This document shows, piece by piece, positions 9,047-16,199 of a DNA stretch of 64,000 nt; the first letter of the stretch is position 1; the number at the start of each line of letters is the position of its first letter. The position numbers and the translations under genes were made by a program. A model generated the notes under the pieces. The model saw only the letters and a program-made list of their open reading frames with translations, made no database searches and was not told where the DNA came from. Origin of the DNA: Cytobacillus suaedae (GTDB taxonomy: Bacteria > Bacillota > Bacilli > Bacillales > Bacillaceae_L); NCBI GenBank assembly GCA_014960805.1, contig CP063163.1, positions 731,001-795,000 on the forward strand, in the 5' to 3' direction.

Positions 9047-9445
9047 TTACTCTAGCAATTGTTTAAAGAATCCCTCTAATTCATTAGCGTTATCAAGAAA
9101 TACATACTCTCCGTTATCCACATCAATTCTGTTCACATAAATTTTTCCGTCAAAATAGCTAATTGTAATTGTCTTAGCAGTATTTAAATCAATAATTAGT
9201 TTTGCATTTGATTGAAGTGGAAACTCCACTTGATTGACTCTATCAGAGTCATATTCATTGAACAAATCAACAACTGAACTGTAATCTTCTTTTGATACAG
9301 GTTTTATGTCAGAGGCTTCTGTCCATAGAAAAACTCCAGAAATTTGTTCCTTTTCAATAGGCTGATGAGGTGACTTTTTTTCGATTAACTGCCAACCAAT
9401 TAAAACAATCCCTATCAGAACAACAGTAAAAGTATATTTTTTCAT
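9047..9445 (-). CDS. Small membrane-anchored or secreted protein, unknown
   Basis: A protein of 132 residues. An N-terminal hydrophobic segment (about 5-20, VVLIGIVLIGWQL) probably acts as an uncleaved anchor or signal. The outside part is acidic and beta-rich (LIIDLNTAKTITISYFDGKIYV), ending in a helix ELEGFFKQLLE. I do not recognise the family. It is one of four minus-strand genes flanked on both sides by the hairpin repeats (B and C), so it may be a mobile single-gene cassette. An extracytoplasmic immunity or resistance role would fit, but nothing in the sequence proves it. Confidence 0.7.
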   Translation of the reverse strand: MKKYTFTVVLIGIVLIGWQLIEKKSPHQPIEKEQISGVFLWTEASDIKPVSKEDYSSVVDLFNEYDSDRVNQVEFPLQSNAKLIIDLNTAKTITISYFDGKIYVNRIDVDNGEYVFLDNANELEGFFKQLLE

Positions 9446-9470
9446 TTTAATCCTCCAGTTCGAATCATTA

Positions 9471-9530
9471 CTTCAACAAACCTGCTCCATTAGTGAAAGA
9501 AGCCACTGCTCGGTGCACTAAATCCTTCAA
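9471..9530 (-). repeat. Cassette-associated hairpin repeat C
   Basis: On the minus strand it ends CACTAATGGAGCAGGTTTG then TTGAAG, homologous to copy F (CAACTAACGGAGCAGAATAG). A leading ATTGAAGG and TTTAGTGC give further complementarity. Confidence 0.7.
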
Positions 9531-9535
9531 TAGAT

Positions 9536-10126
9536 TTATGCACCTTGTATATCTTTATCATATGTTTCAGCAACAAACTCAAAATCTAAATCGTCTTTAT
9601 TAATAAATACACTTTCGTTTAATGTATGTCCTGTTAATGGAGAAACAATATCGACTTCAACAAGGTTAAACCCTACTTTGAAAGCCTCCTCAACATCTAG
9701 TCCACCAGTTAAAAAATGTTTCCCATCACCAAATGACTTAAAAATTAACACTTTATCTTCCAAGTCAACGCTATTGATGTCAATCCACTCACAGTCTACC
9801 AAAGCTTTAATTGAGAGATATTTAGGGATACATTCAATATGATTTATCCCCTTATAACATCCTAATGTAAGGTTGTAGGTATGAGCTTCCTTATGTTTTA
9901 TTTCAATGCCATATTTATAGGTGAAGGTATTATAAACCATTTCATAAAACAGTGGCTCAATTATATCGTCCCATGGATCGTATGCAAAGGCATGAATTGG
10001 TATTAGATGTGGATATAAACTCACAATAGCTCTTTGAAAATTTAATAATACCTCTGTATCAGTAATCTCCTTTAATGCTTCATCAATTTCATGATTATTA
10101 ATTTTATTTACTCTGTTATCAATCAT
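9536..10126 (-). CDS. Hypothetical cytoplasmic protein of the cassette array
   Basis: A soluble acidic protein of 196 residues without signal or membrane segments. The N-terminal part is helical (NHEIDEALKEITDTEVLLNFQRAIV); the middle has aromatic-rich FAYDPWDDIIEPLFYEMVYNTFTYKYG; the C-terminal third is beta-rich (ECEWID-type and FKSFGDGKHFLTGG stretches). I do not recognise a family. Repeats C and D flank it. It is too short and lacks motifs for an enzyme I know; an immunity protein for an unseen toxin is a context-based guess. Confidence 0.65.
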   Translation of the reverse strand: MIDNRVNKINNHEIDEALKEITDTEVLLNFQRAIVSLYPHLIPIHAFAYDPWDDIIEPLFYEMVYNTFTYKYGIEIKHKEAHTYNLTLGCYKGINHIECIPKYLSIKALVDCEWIDINSVDLEDKVLIFKSFGDGKHFLTGGLDVEEAFKVGFNLVEVDIVSPLTGHTLNESVFINKDDLDFEFVAETYDKDIQGA

Positions 10127-10207
10127 TAGAATTCCCTCTTATGTTTTAATCTTTTCTTTTAAGAATTACTAAACATGTTAATATAACTCGGTTTACATGA
10201 CATATTT

Positions 10208-10284
10208 TTTTCAACTAACCTGCGTCTATAATTCAACAAAAGAAACTCTAATCCTTCTTGAATTAGAGCTCCCGTTAGTGAAAA
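10208..10284 (-). repeat. Cassette-associated hairpin repeat D (long form)
   Basis: On the minus strand: CACTAACGGGAGCTCTAATT then AAGAAGGATTAGAGTTTC, ending GACGCAGGTTAGTTGAAA. Internal CTCTAAT/ATTAGAG pairing adds an inner stem to the outer TAAC/GTTA pairing. Confidence 0.8.
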
Positions 10285-10291
10285 GTTTACT

Positions 10292-10723
10292 TTAAATATT
10301 TATTCGTTTAATAGGTGTTTTTGGAAGTACGTCAACTGAAACATCCACTTCAATCTTCATTGGAAAGACACTCTTAATATCTTTGTTTAATTTTGATGAG
10401 AATGGAATAGGACCTGTTGCTTCTAATACAAAATCTGGTGCAGGCGGTAAATGTAATACTTCCCATTCATCATCTAACTTAAAGGAGATAGAGAAAATGT
10501 CATCTGTTTGTATATTGAATTGTCCAATTCCAAACAAGACTGTACTATCGTTTAACACACCCTTTAGCCTCACCCAGTAATCTTCTTCACTTAACATTTT
10601 TTCTAATCCAACATTAAATGGCTCCACAAATTCATCATATTCTTCTACATCCATTTCAGCAGTTTTCCATATTGGATTTAAATCGAAATCGCTCAACTCT
10701 AATTCATGAATAGATTTTTTCAT
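10292..10723 (-). CDS. Hypothetical immunity-like protein of the cassette array
   Basis: A soluble acidic protein of 143 residues beginning MKKSIHELELSDFDLNPIW and ending in a beta-rich region (VFPMKIEVDVSVDVLP). A stretch around DDEWEVLHLPPAPDFVLEATGP is proline-rich and probably a surface loop. No membrane segment, signal or catalytic motif is seen. Repeats D and E flank it. The start ATG has a weak upstream AGGAGTTTTGAC. The pattern W..aEmD.EEYDEF is reminiscent of small bacterial immunity proteins, but I cannot assign a family. Confidence 0.65.
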   Translation of the reverse strand: MKKSIHELELSDFDLNPIWKTAEMDVEEYDEFVEPFNVGLEKMLSEEDYWVRLKGVLNDSTVLFGIGQFNIQTDDIFSISFKLDDEWEVLHLPPAPDFVLEATGPIPFSSKLNKDIKSVFPMKIEVDVSVDVLPKTPIKRINI

Positions 10724-10764
10724 GTCAAAACTCCTTGTGTTTTATAACAAGTTTTAACTTGTCG

Positions 10765-10798
10765 TTCTTTAACTATTCTGCACGTTAGCACAAGAAGC
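10765..10798 (-). repeat. Cassette-associated hairpin repeat E (short form)
   Basis: On the minus strand: CTTCTTGTGCTAACGTGCAG then AATAGTTAAAGAA. It aligns base for base with copy F at 36.75 kb on the plus strand apart from a few changes, although the two lie 26 kb apart. Confidence 0.8.
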
Positions 10799-10876
10799 AA
10801 CTGTCATTAATGATCACTCACTCCTGTTAGGTGAATATACTTTCTAGTGAAAACCCCACAAAAATCACGAGGGAGT

Positions 10877-11248
10877 CTATTGGGCATTTTCAATTAGAGT
10901 AGTCGTAAATTCCTGAATCTTTATGTCATGATAGTTAAAGCCATCATGAACGTCCTTATAAAAGTGTTTTACTTCATCAATACCTTTTCTTTTTCTAATC
11001 ACTTCGACTACAACTGTAAAAGATAAGTCATCATAAAAGTATTTTAATACTTTAAAAGGTCTTGTTGATCTATCAGGTGTTTCACAACGCCATTCATTTA
11101 TAAAATCACCAAATGTCTCAGGTTGAAAGGGTTTTATTTCTCTGTCACCTTTAAAGTATATTCTCATAATTGTACCTTTCTTATAGTTAAATGTCGGAGC
11201 TATGTAGTATCCATCAACTCCATTCCACCAACCTTCTATAAAATCCAA
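10877..11248 (-). CDS. Hypothetical protein, unknown family
   Basis: A soluble protein of about 123 residues, rich in aromatic and charged residues (FIEGWWNGVDGYYIAP, WRCETPDRSTRPFKVLKYFYDD). I choose TTG 11248 because TCTGGAGGGGA sits just upstream; an in-frame TTG at 11266 would place that site inside the gene. No signal peptide or membrane segment is present. It lies 54 bp downstream of the next minus-strand gene, and no hairpin repeat separates the two, so they may form one unit upstream of the repeat array. Function unknown. Confidence 0.65.
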   Translation of the reverse strand: MDFIEGWWNGVDGYYIAPTFNYKKGTIMRIYFKGDREIKPFQPETFGDFINEWRCETPDRSTRPFKVLKYFYDDLSFTVVVEVIRKRKGIDEVKHFYKDVHDGFNYHDIKIQEFTTTLIENAQ

Positions 11249-11302
11249 GAAATCCCCTCCAGACAATTGATTAATCTATTTTCATAAAGATTTTATTTTG
11301 AC

Positions 11303-11890
11303 TCACTCTTCAAAAGTAAGCGAAATAAACTTTGACTTTAACTCCTCATCATCTTCAATCCAATCAACTTTTACCCAGATATCAATTTTTAATAATTCCT
11401 CTAACAATGAAATTGTTTCTTCTATATCATTTAACTCAAATACTTTATTAAGTTCATTTTCATGAATTTTAAGGTCGAAAGATTTTATTATTGTTTCTGA
11501 ATTCTCCCATTGATTCCTTAAGGCTTCAGATGTAATATCTTCATCGACTTCTGTAATGTCGAAATCATCTTCATCATCTTTATTATGTTTAGCTAAAACT
11601 ACTCCATTTTGAATAAAATTCATTTCTAAATTACTTTCATCAAAACATTCAATAACAAGCATTGGAGCAGATAAATACTTTGAAAGTATGGTAGCAAAAT
11701 CTAAGAAATATCCATCATACATTTCGTTAAGCAGGGTTATCCATTCCTTTGATTTACAATAAAAGTATTTATACTTTCCCATAACAATAATATTGTCATC
11801 AACTTTTTCTTTATGAAGTAGTGTTAGTGATTCTTTTACTAATTCTAAATCAGATATTTTTATATGAACGGATGAGAAACTTGATCCCAA
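11303..11890 (-). CDS. Hypothetical acidic protein, unknown family
   Basis: A soluble, very acidic protein of about 195 residues with a central Asp/Glu-rich segment (KHNKDDEDDFDITEVDEDI) and a helical C-terminal half (NDIEETISLLEELLKIDIW). The start is probably TTG 11890, eight bases after AAAGAGG; GTG 11899 overlaps the site. No export signal. It is the first gene of a two-gene minus-strand unit with the gene at 10877. Acidic small proteins of this type are frequent as toxin immunity proteins, but the family is not recognised. Confidence 0.65.
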   Translation of the reverse strand: MGSSFSSVHIKISDLELVKESLTLLHKEKVDDNIIVMGKYKYFYCKSKEWITLLNEMYDGYFLDFATILSKYLSAPMLVIECFDESNLEMNFIQNGVVLAKHNKDDEDDFDITEVDEDITSEALRNQWENSETIIKSFDLKIHENELNKVFELNDIEETISLLEELLKIDIWVKVDWIEDDEELKSKFISLTFEE

Positions 11891-11942
11891 TTTATACACC
11901 TCTTTGAGTAATATACTTTAGCTTTCTGACTTGTAGTAATAA

Positions 11943-11969
11943 AGCGTCTCCGCTTATTATGGAGACGCT
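11943..11969 (-). terminator. Terminator of the small membrane protein gene
   Basis: AGCGTCTCC and GGAGACGCT form a perfect 9-bp stem around a 9-nt loop; on the minus strand it is followed by TTATTACT. Confidence 0.75.
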
Positions 11970-11997
11970 CCAGATAGTACATTTACTAGTCAAATTA

Positions 11998-12315
11998 TTA
12001 GATTACAAAAGTTATTAAACATAGCAATAAGGACCCAAGTGGAATTGGATGTTTAAAGTAAGAACTTAGATACTTTGGTAGCGATTGAATTTCGCCTTTT
12101 TTCTCTCTGTCACGTAGCGCTCCAACTGTAAACGCAAACACTAACATTGAAACAAATAGAACAAGATAATCATATGATATAAATTCGGTGCTTACTGCAA
12201 ATCGGAATGCATAAGCATAACCTTGTTCTTTTAAGATTACATATGCAAAATAGGCTACAACTAATTCAAGAGAAATAGTTAGAGCCAATATGCCCCAAAA
12301 CTTCACACTTTTCAA
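11998..12315 (-). CDS. Small integral membrane protein, three TM segments
   Basis: A membrane protein of 105 residues with hydrophobic segments at about 8-28, 47-67 and 88-105, and a positively charged loop (RDREKKGEIQSLPKYLSSYFKHP) between the second and third. The N-terminus appears short and cytoplasmic. Start TTG 12315 follows AAAGGGGTGAGC at a rather long distance, so the exact start is uncertain. It is monocistronic with its own terminator. I do not recognise the family and infer only location. Confidence 0.65.
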   Translation of the reverse strand: MKSVKFWGILALTISLELVVAYFAYVILKEQGYAYAFRFAVSTEFISYDYLVLFVSMLVFAFTVGALRDREKKGEIQSLPKYLSSYFKHPIPLGSLLLCLITFVI

Positions 12316-12658
12316 TGTGTGTGCTCACCCCTTTTTAGGACCACTTACTACATACAGTGCAAGTGTTGTCGATTTGATTGTTCTACTTGATAATTGAAAT
12401 ACCAGTTATTTAGTGTACGAATATGATTTATGGCTAATAGTTAATCTTTGTATTAGTCATAGAATTTAACAATACCACCCTAATCTTACACTAGTAACTA
12501 ATTCAAATAAACTGTGCAATTCTAGTAAAACTTACAAAAATAGACGTTTCCAACGGAGTGCATGTAGATTATGGAGTAACGTTATTAGTGTAATCAGTTC
12601 TTATATTAAGACAAGCCTCATATCCTGTTTTATAACGGGAAAAACAGGAGGCGATAAC
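12316..12658. other. Divergent intergenic region with inverted repeat
   Basis: This 343-bp AT-rich gap separates the minus-strand array from the recombination module and must hold promoters for both directions. CCTGTTTT (12624-12631) and AAAACAGG (12641-12648) form an inverted repeat that overlaps the ribosome site of the next gene, a possible operator or translational control hairpin. No gene seen. Confidence 0.5.
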
Positions 12659-13648
12659 TTGACTACATATAATGTCCATCAAGCGATTAGATTGTTGAAT
12701 AATTATTACATTACAGACTCTATTCAAATGGTCACTCGTTGGATTAGACAAAAGCGAATTAAAGCTGAGCGGTCGGAATATAGAAAAGATGGCTGGAATA
12801 TTAGTCATGATGATTTATTTGATTTTATTGAAGAAATGAGACCGGGCTTACCACAAATCATTGAAGCTTATGAAGCATACATCAAAGAAGAAGTGGAGTT
12901 CGGTGATTATAATCGGTCACAGATTTTTGGTTTAGATGAGGCAGAGGAAAGTGCTCTAAATTCAAGAATCAAGGGATTAGAAAATGAAATCAATGACTTG
13001 AAAAATGAATTAGCTATCGCTCAAAAAACGAATCTAGAATTAACCCTGTTATTAGAGGAATCAAAAGAAAACAATTATTTCTTGGAAGACTTGTATTATC
13101 AAACTGATGAAATGTACAAGGAAGCTCTAAAAGGTAACAATTACGTTAATAGACATGAGTCAGAAAGAATTCGTGATTTAGAGAATGAAATTATCCAATT
13201 GAATAGTCAGTTACTAGGCACAAACGAAACAATCCATCAGTTACAAGAAGTAGCAAAAATTCAGGAATTCAATGAAGTGGACAAAAAGACACAGGGAGGA
13301 GAAGATGAACCGAAGCAAAATGAAAAGAAAATCGTAATAAAGTCAACAAGTAATCGAAAACCTGTAGACATACTTCCTTATACCAAGTTCAAAGCAAAGT
13401 ATGAAAAATGTTGGGATGACATTGAGCTAAGTGGGGAAGAGTTAGATGCATTTTTAAAAGATTTTTATAGCAACTACTTCGCAAGTGATGAGAAACTACT
13501 TAGAAGTATAACCATTAAAGATACTAATGAATTCAAGTGCCCAATTAGTGGTGAAATATATAGGAACTTTAGAAACATGGTTAAGAAGGGGATAAAAGTG
13601 TTTTACAAGAAGACTATAGAAGAACAAGGTCAAATGAAGCTCGTATAG
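12659..13648 (+). CDS. HTH / coiled-coil DNA-binding protein, unknown family
   Basis: A protein of 329 residues. The N-terminus (VHQAIRLLNNYYITDSIQMVTRWIRQKRIKAERSE) looks like an excisionase/MerR-type winged helix (HTH_17 style). Residues about 95-200 form a long coiled coil with heptads (SRIKGLENEINDLKNELAIAQ). A basic linker follows, and a folded C-terminal part (YTKFKAKYEKCWDDIELSGEELDAFLKDFY). The start is TTG 12659 behind AGGAGGCGATAAC. It converges on the first serine recombinase across a terminator hairpin. A DNA-bending or excision-control partner of the recombinases is possible; I do not recognise a named family. Confidence 0.7.
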   Translation: MTTYNVHQAIRLLNNYYITDSIQMVTRWIRQKRIKAERSEYRKDGWNISHDDLFDFIEEMRPGLPQIIEAYEAYIKEEVEFGDYNRSQIFGLDEAEESALNSRIKGLENEINDLKNELAIAQKTNLELTLLLEESKENNYFLEDLYYQTDEMYKEALKGNNYVNRHESERIRDLENEIIQLNSQLLGTNETIHQLQEVAKIQEFNEVDKKTQGGEDEPKQNEKKIVIKSTSNRKPVDILPYTKFKAKYEKCWDDIELSGEELDAFLKDFYSNYFASDEKLLRSITIKDTNEFKCPISGEIYRNFRNMVKKGIKVFYKKTIEEQGQMKLV

Positions 13649-13664
13649 AGCTTCATTTTCTTTT
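13633..13664. terminator. Terminator between convergent HTH gene and recombinase
   Basis: AATGAAGCTC and GAGCTTCATT form a perfect 10-bp stem around GTATA, followed by TTCTTTTAG. The HTH gene's stop codon lies in the hairpin. Confidence 0.85.
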
Positions 13665-13684
13665 AGTTGATTAGTTGATTCAGA

Positions 13685-15136
13685 CTAAGTAAGAAGTGAT
13701 ATTTCGATCTCATCTTCACCTATTATTACGACATGGTCAATAATCATTGAAATCATTCTTTTTGCTTCAGGAATAGGAAGGACATCAATGGCGTCTACAA
13801 TTGATTTTAGTTTAGTTTCCAACCACTGTTTTATTTCATTAATATCAATACCTTCCTTGCTTTCAGCAGGTTCTTCAGTTTCATTCACTATCGCATCTAA
13901 TCGTTTTTTCTCTTCATTTAAATCCTCAAGTTCAATTAGCCCAGCTGTATACGCTTCAACTTTCCGTTTATAACGAGTTTGAGCATTTTTTATTTTATGG
14001 TCAGATGCAGTGACCGGCTGTTGTGACATTTTTTTTAATATTTCAGTGTTAGTTTTAATGTTAAGAGAGGTAGAAAGTTCAAGCAACCCTTCTTTAAACC
14101 ACTGTTCTACTGAATCTGCGCGGTACTGTTTACTTGTACAAGTACCTTTGTTTTTGTTGGCTGAGCATCGATATACACGATAGCGATTATTTTTCGATCC
14201 TGACCATCCTATACTCATCCCGGAACCACAGTTTCCACACTTTAATAATCCACCTAACAAATGGGGACTCGTTTTAGCCCGAGGTGCGATTTGACGTTGG
14301 TTACTTCTTTTTTGTGCTTTGTCCCAGAATGATTTTTCGATGATGACTGGTAGAGCATCATCGATTGTGACCCAGTCATCTTCATCCTTTGCTTGTCTTT
14401 TTTTCTTACTTGAATCGGTGCGGTTCCAAACAAGAGTCCCTTTGTATACAGGATTAGATAATAACAATTTAACTGAACGTAAGGACCATTCTTTGTTTTG
14501 TTTTGAGGGAATTCCTTCTTCATTTAGTTGTTTCGCAATAGCAAAATAACCCATTGCTTTATTTAAGTACAAATCGAATACCTTTTTGACGATTTTTGCC
14601 TCACTATCTTCTATTGCAAGTTTCTTATCTTCAAGTCGATAACCGTATGGACTTTGTGTTAGCCATTTTCCTTGACTCGCAGCATGGTACATATTTTCAA
14701 ATACACGTTCTCTTATTCTCTCTCGTTCAAACTCCGCTACTGCTCCTAGGACTTGAAGTGTTAATCTACCAGAAGGTGTGTTGGTATCAAAGGACTCGCT
14801 GATGGATACAAACGAAACATCGTACTCATGGAAAACCTCTATAATGCGAAGTAAATCTAGGAGTCTTCTACTCATTCGGTCTAATTTTGTCACCAGAATC
14901 TTTGAAATCAATCCTCGGTGAACTTGATCCATCAGTTTCGTAAGTTGTGGTCTTTCAATTGATTTTGCTGAATAGCCATCATCAATGAAAAGCTTGATCT
15001 CCTCTTTCCACCCCATTGCTCTACAATATGCTGTTAAACGCTCTTGTTGCTCTTGCAACGACACACCTTCACGCGCTTGCTCGTCAGTTGAAACACGACA
15101 ATATATGGCGATATGACGAAATGTGTCGTTAGTCAT
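13685..15136 (-). CDS. Large serine recombinase 1
   Basis: A site-specific recombinase of 483 residues. The N-terminal resolvase domain has IAIYCRVSTDEQ with catalytic Ser16 and Arg14, and the DRMSRR active-site arginine motif. The recombinase domain (about 165-260, PYGYRLEDKK...) and zinc ribbon (KCGNCGSGMS ... CSANKNKGTC) follow, then a coiled-coil region and C-terminal beta end. The size and order match the skin recombinase SpoIVCA and SPbeta SprA. ATG is preceded by GGGGGAACTAAA. It is a leading candidate to excise the spoVR element, though it lies 5.3 kb from attL. Confidence 0.92.
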   Translation of the reverse strand: MTNDTFRHIAIYCRVSTDEQAREGVSLQEQQERLTAYCRAMGWKEEIKLFIDDGYSAKSIERPQLTKLMDQVHRGLISKILVTKLDRMSRRLLDLLRIIEVFHEYDVSFVSISESFDTNTPSGRLTLQVLGAVAEFERERIRERVFENMYHAASQGKWLTQSPYGYRLEDKKLAIEDSEAKIVKKVFDLYLNKAMGYFAIAKQLNEEGIPSKQNKEWSLRSVKLLLSNPVYKGTLVWNRTDSSKKKRQAKDEDDWVTIDDALPVIIEKSFWDKAQKRSNQRQIAPRAKTSPHLLGGLLKCGNCGSGMSIGWSGSKNNRYRVYRCSANKNKGTCTSKQYRADSVEQWFKEGLLELSTSLNIKTNTEILKKMSQQPVTASDHKIKNAQTRYKRKVEAYTAGLIELEDLNEEKKRLDAIVNETEEPAESKEGIDINEIKQWLETKLKSIVDAIDVLPIPEAKRMISMIIDHVVIIGEDEIEISLLT

Positions 15137-15257
15137 TTTAGTTCCCCCATTATCTGTTTGTCCTATTTATATGAATGGAAGTAGTAAATCATGTTTGTTT
15201 AAAAAAATGTATTCCCTAAAGATTCTCCAGCATATGGATGAATAGGGGGGATGTATT

Positions 15258-15488
15258 ATGAAAGACAGGAAGGTTCGATTTAAATTTCAAAAAAATAATG
15301 ACAAATCGAAAAGCCATTCCGTAAGTGAATTAATAAAGATGGGTGATATTGATTTACTTAGGAATCAATTTCAGTTATTTGAGCAAGAATTAAGAAAAGC
15401 AGCAGCGGACCATCTCATTAAAATAGAAATGGGTGAAAAGAGATCCCAGATGTTAAACATAAATGTAAAAGGAGAACTAACCTCTTAA
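15258..15488 (+). CDS. Small charged protein, possible recombination accessory
   Basis: A soluble basic protein of 76 residues, helical (VSELIKMGDIDLLRNQFQLFEQELRKAAADHLIKIEMGEK), transcribed divergently from recombinase 1 with 121 bp between them. ATG 15258 follows AGGGGGGATGTATT. It has its own strong terminator. I recognise no family. Recombination directionality factors such as SprB are small, charged proteins encoded near their recombinase, so this is one of two RDF candidates here; that role is an inference from size and position only. Confidence 0.7.
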   Translation: MKDRKVRFKFQKNNDKSKSHSVSELIKMGDIDLLRNQFQLFEQELRKAAADHLIKIEMGEKRSQMLNINVKGELTS

Positions 15489-15511
15489 GGGTAAGTTCTC
15501 CTTTTTTTTTA
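15471..15511 (+). terminator. Strong intrinsic terminator
   Basis: GGAGAACT (15471-15478) and AGTTCTCC (15494-15501) form the stem, extended by ACC/GGGT inside, followed by a run of nine or more T. Confidence 0.92.
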
Positions 15512-15591
15512 TGTTTTATTCATTTTGGTGAACAATTGTTTACAAAAATGAATATATGTACAATTTTTGGTAATTATAAAGAGTAGAAAGG

Positions 15592-15921
15592 CTATTTACT
15601 CCAATATTGGATTCCATCTTCTAGTTGAGAAAGTAGGAATTCAGCCAGCCGTTCATCGGTACGATTTAGTTGAAGTAGTTGGTCAAAACTTACTCTGCAC
15701 CGTGTGCCAAAGGGGGATTCGGCACTTTCGGGTACGGATGGGAGTAAGGAAAGTTCGTCTTGAATTCGTTCCAATACAGAAAACTGAATTGTGTCGGTTT
15801 TTCCAGTTTCAAGGTTACTTAGGTAGCCCGGTGATACACCAAGCTTTTCAGCAAATGCATTTAAACTGATTCCTTTATGAGTACGAAGTAGTCTTATTCG
15901 TTGCCCTATTTCTTGTAGCAT
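15592..15921 (-). CDS. XRE-family transcriptional repressor
   Basis: A cytoplasmic regulator of 109 residues. The N-terminal 60 residues form an HTH_3 domain (IGQRIRLLRTHKGISLNAFAEKLGVSPGYLSNLETGKTD), the rest is a short C-terminal helix-rich part that may mediate dimerisation (RVSFDQLLQLNRTDERLAEFLLSQLEDGI). It is transcribed divergently from the operon of recombinases 2 and 3, so control of that operon is a natural inference. ATG follows AAGGAGGATAGTTAG on the minus strand. A 10-bp palindrome AACAATTGTT lies at 15532-15541 beyond its 3' end. Confidence 0.85.
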   Translation of the reverse strand: MLQEIGQRIRLLRTHKGISLNAFAEKLGVSPGYLSNLETGKTDTIQFSVLERIQDELSLLPSVPESAESPFGTRCRVSFDQLLQLNRTDERLAEFLLSQLEDGIQYWSK

Positions 15922-16032
15922 CTAACTATCCTCCTTGGATTGTAAAAAACCTTCTCAGGGGCTTTTCCAAAAAACTGTTATCTTGTCCTTATTCGATGTA
16001 AAAATAGAAAATCCTTTAAATGAGGTGTTATT

Positions 16033-16191
16033 ATGAAAAGTCAATTTAAAGTTAAATCCATTAGTTATGTACATGATCCAGAGGCTACTGGATTATGGAC
16101 CAAAGAGATTATAGAAAGCATGAAACGAGAAATTCTAGATTCCGTTTCTAAAACTCATCCTATCGAACATATAAATAACAAAGAGGGGTGA
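16033..16191 (+). CDS. 52-residue protein heading the recombinase 2/3 operon
   Basis: A very small soluble protein, MKSQFKVKSISYVHDPEAT..., with a short beta start and one amphipathic helix (LWTKEIIESMKREILDSVSK). ATG 16033 is preceded by TGAGGTGTTATT. Its stop lies 8 bp before recombinase 2, whose ribosome site (AGAGGGGTGAAG) overlaps its end, so it is translationally linked. No family recognised. Size, charge and operon position make it the better candidate for a recombination directionality factor or accessory subunit. Confidence 0.65.
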   Translation: MKSQFKVKSISYVHDPEATGLWTKEIIESMKREILDSVSKTHPIEHINNKEG

Positions 16192-16199
16192 AGTAATCC

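Noticed and set aside
8425-10798. Classical integron
   Set aside because: No tyrosine integrase IntI; the repeats only resemble attC in layout.
15137-15257. Sigma-E promoter for recombinase 1 or the divergent small ORF
   Set aside because: TCATATA and CAGATAAT occur, but the spacing (11 bp) and closeness to the ribosome site do not fit; a GCATA near 15230 is too weak.
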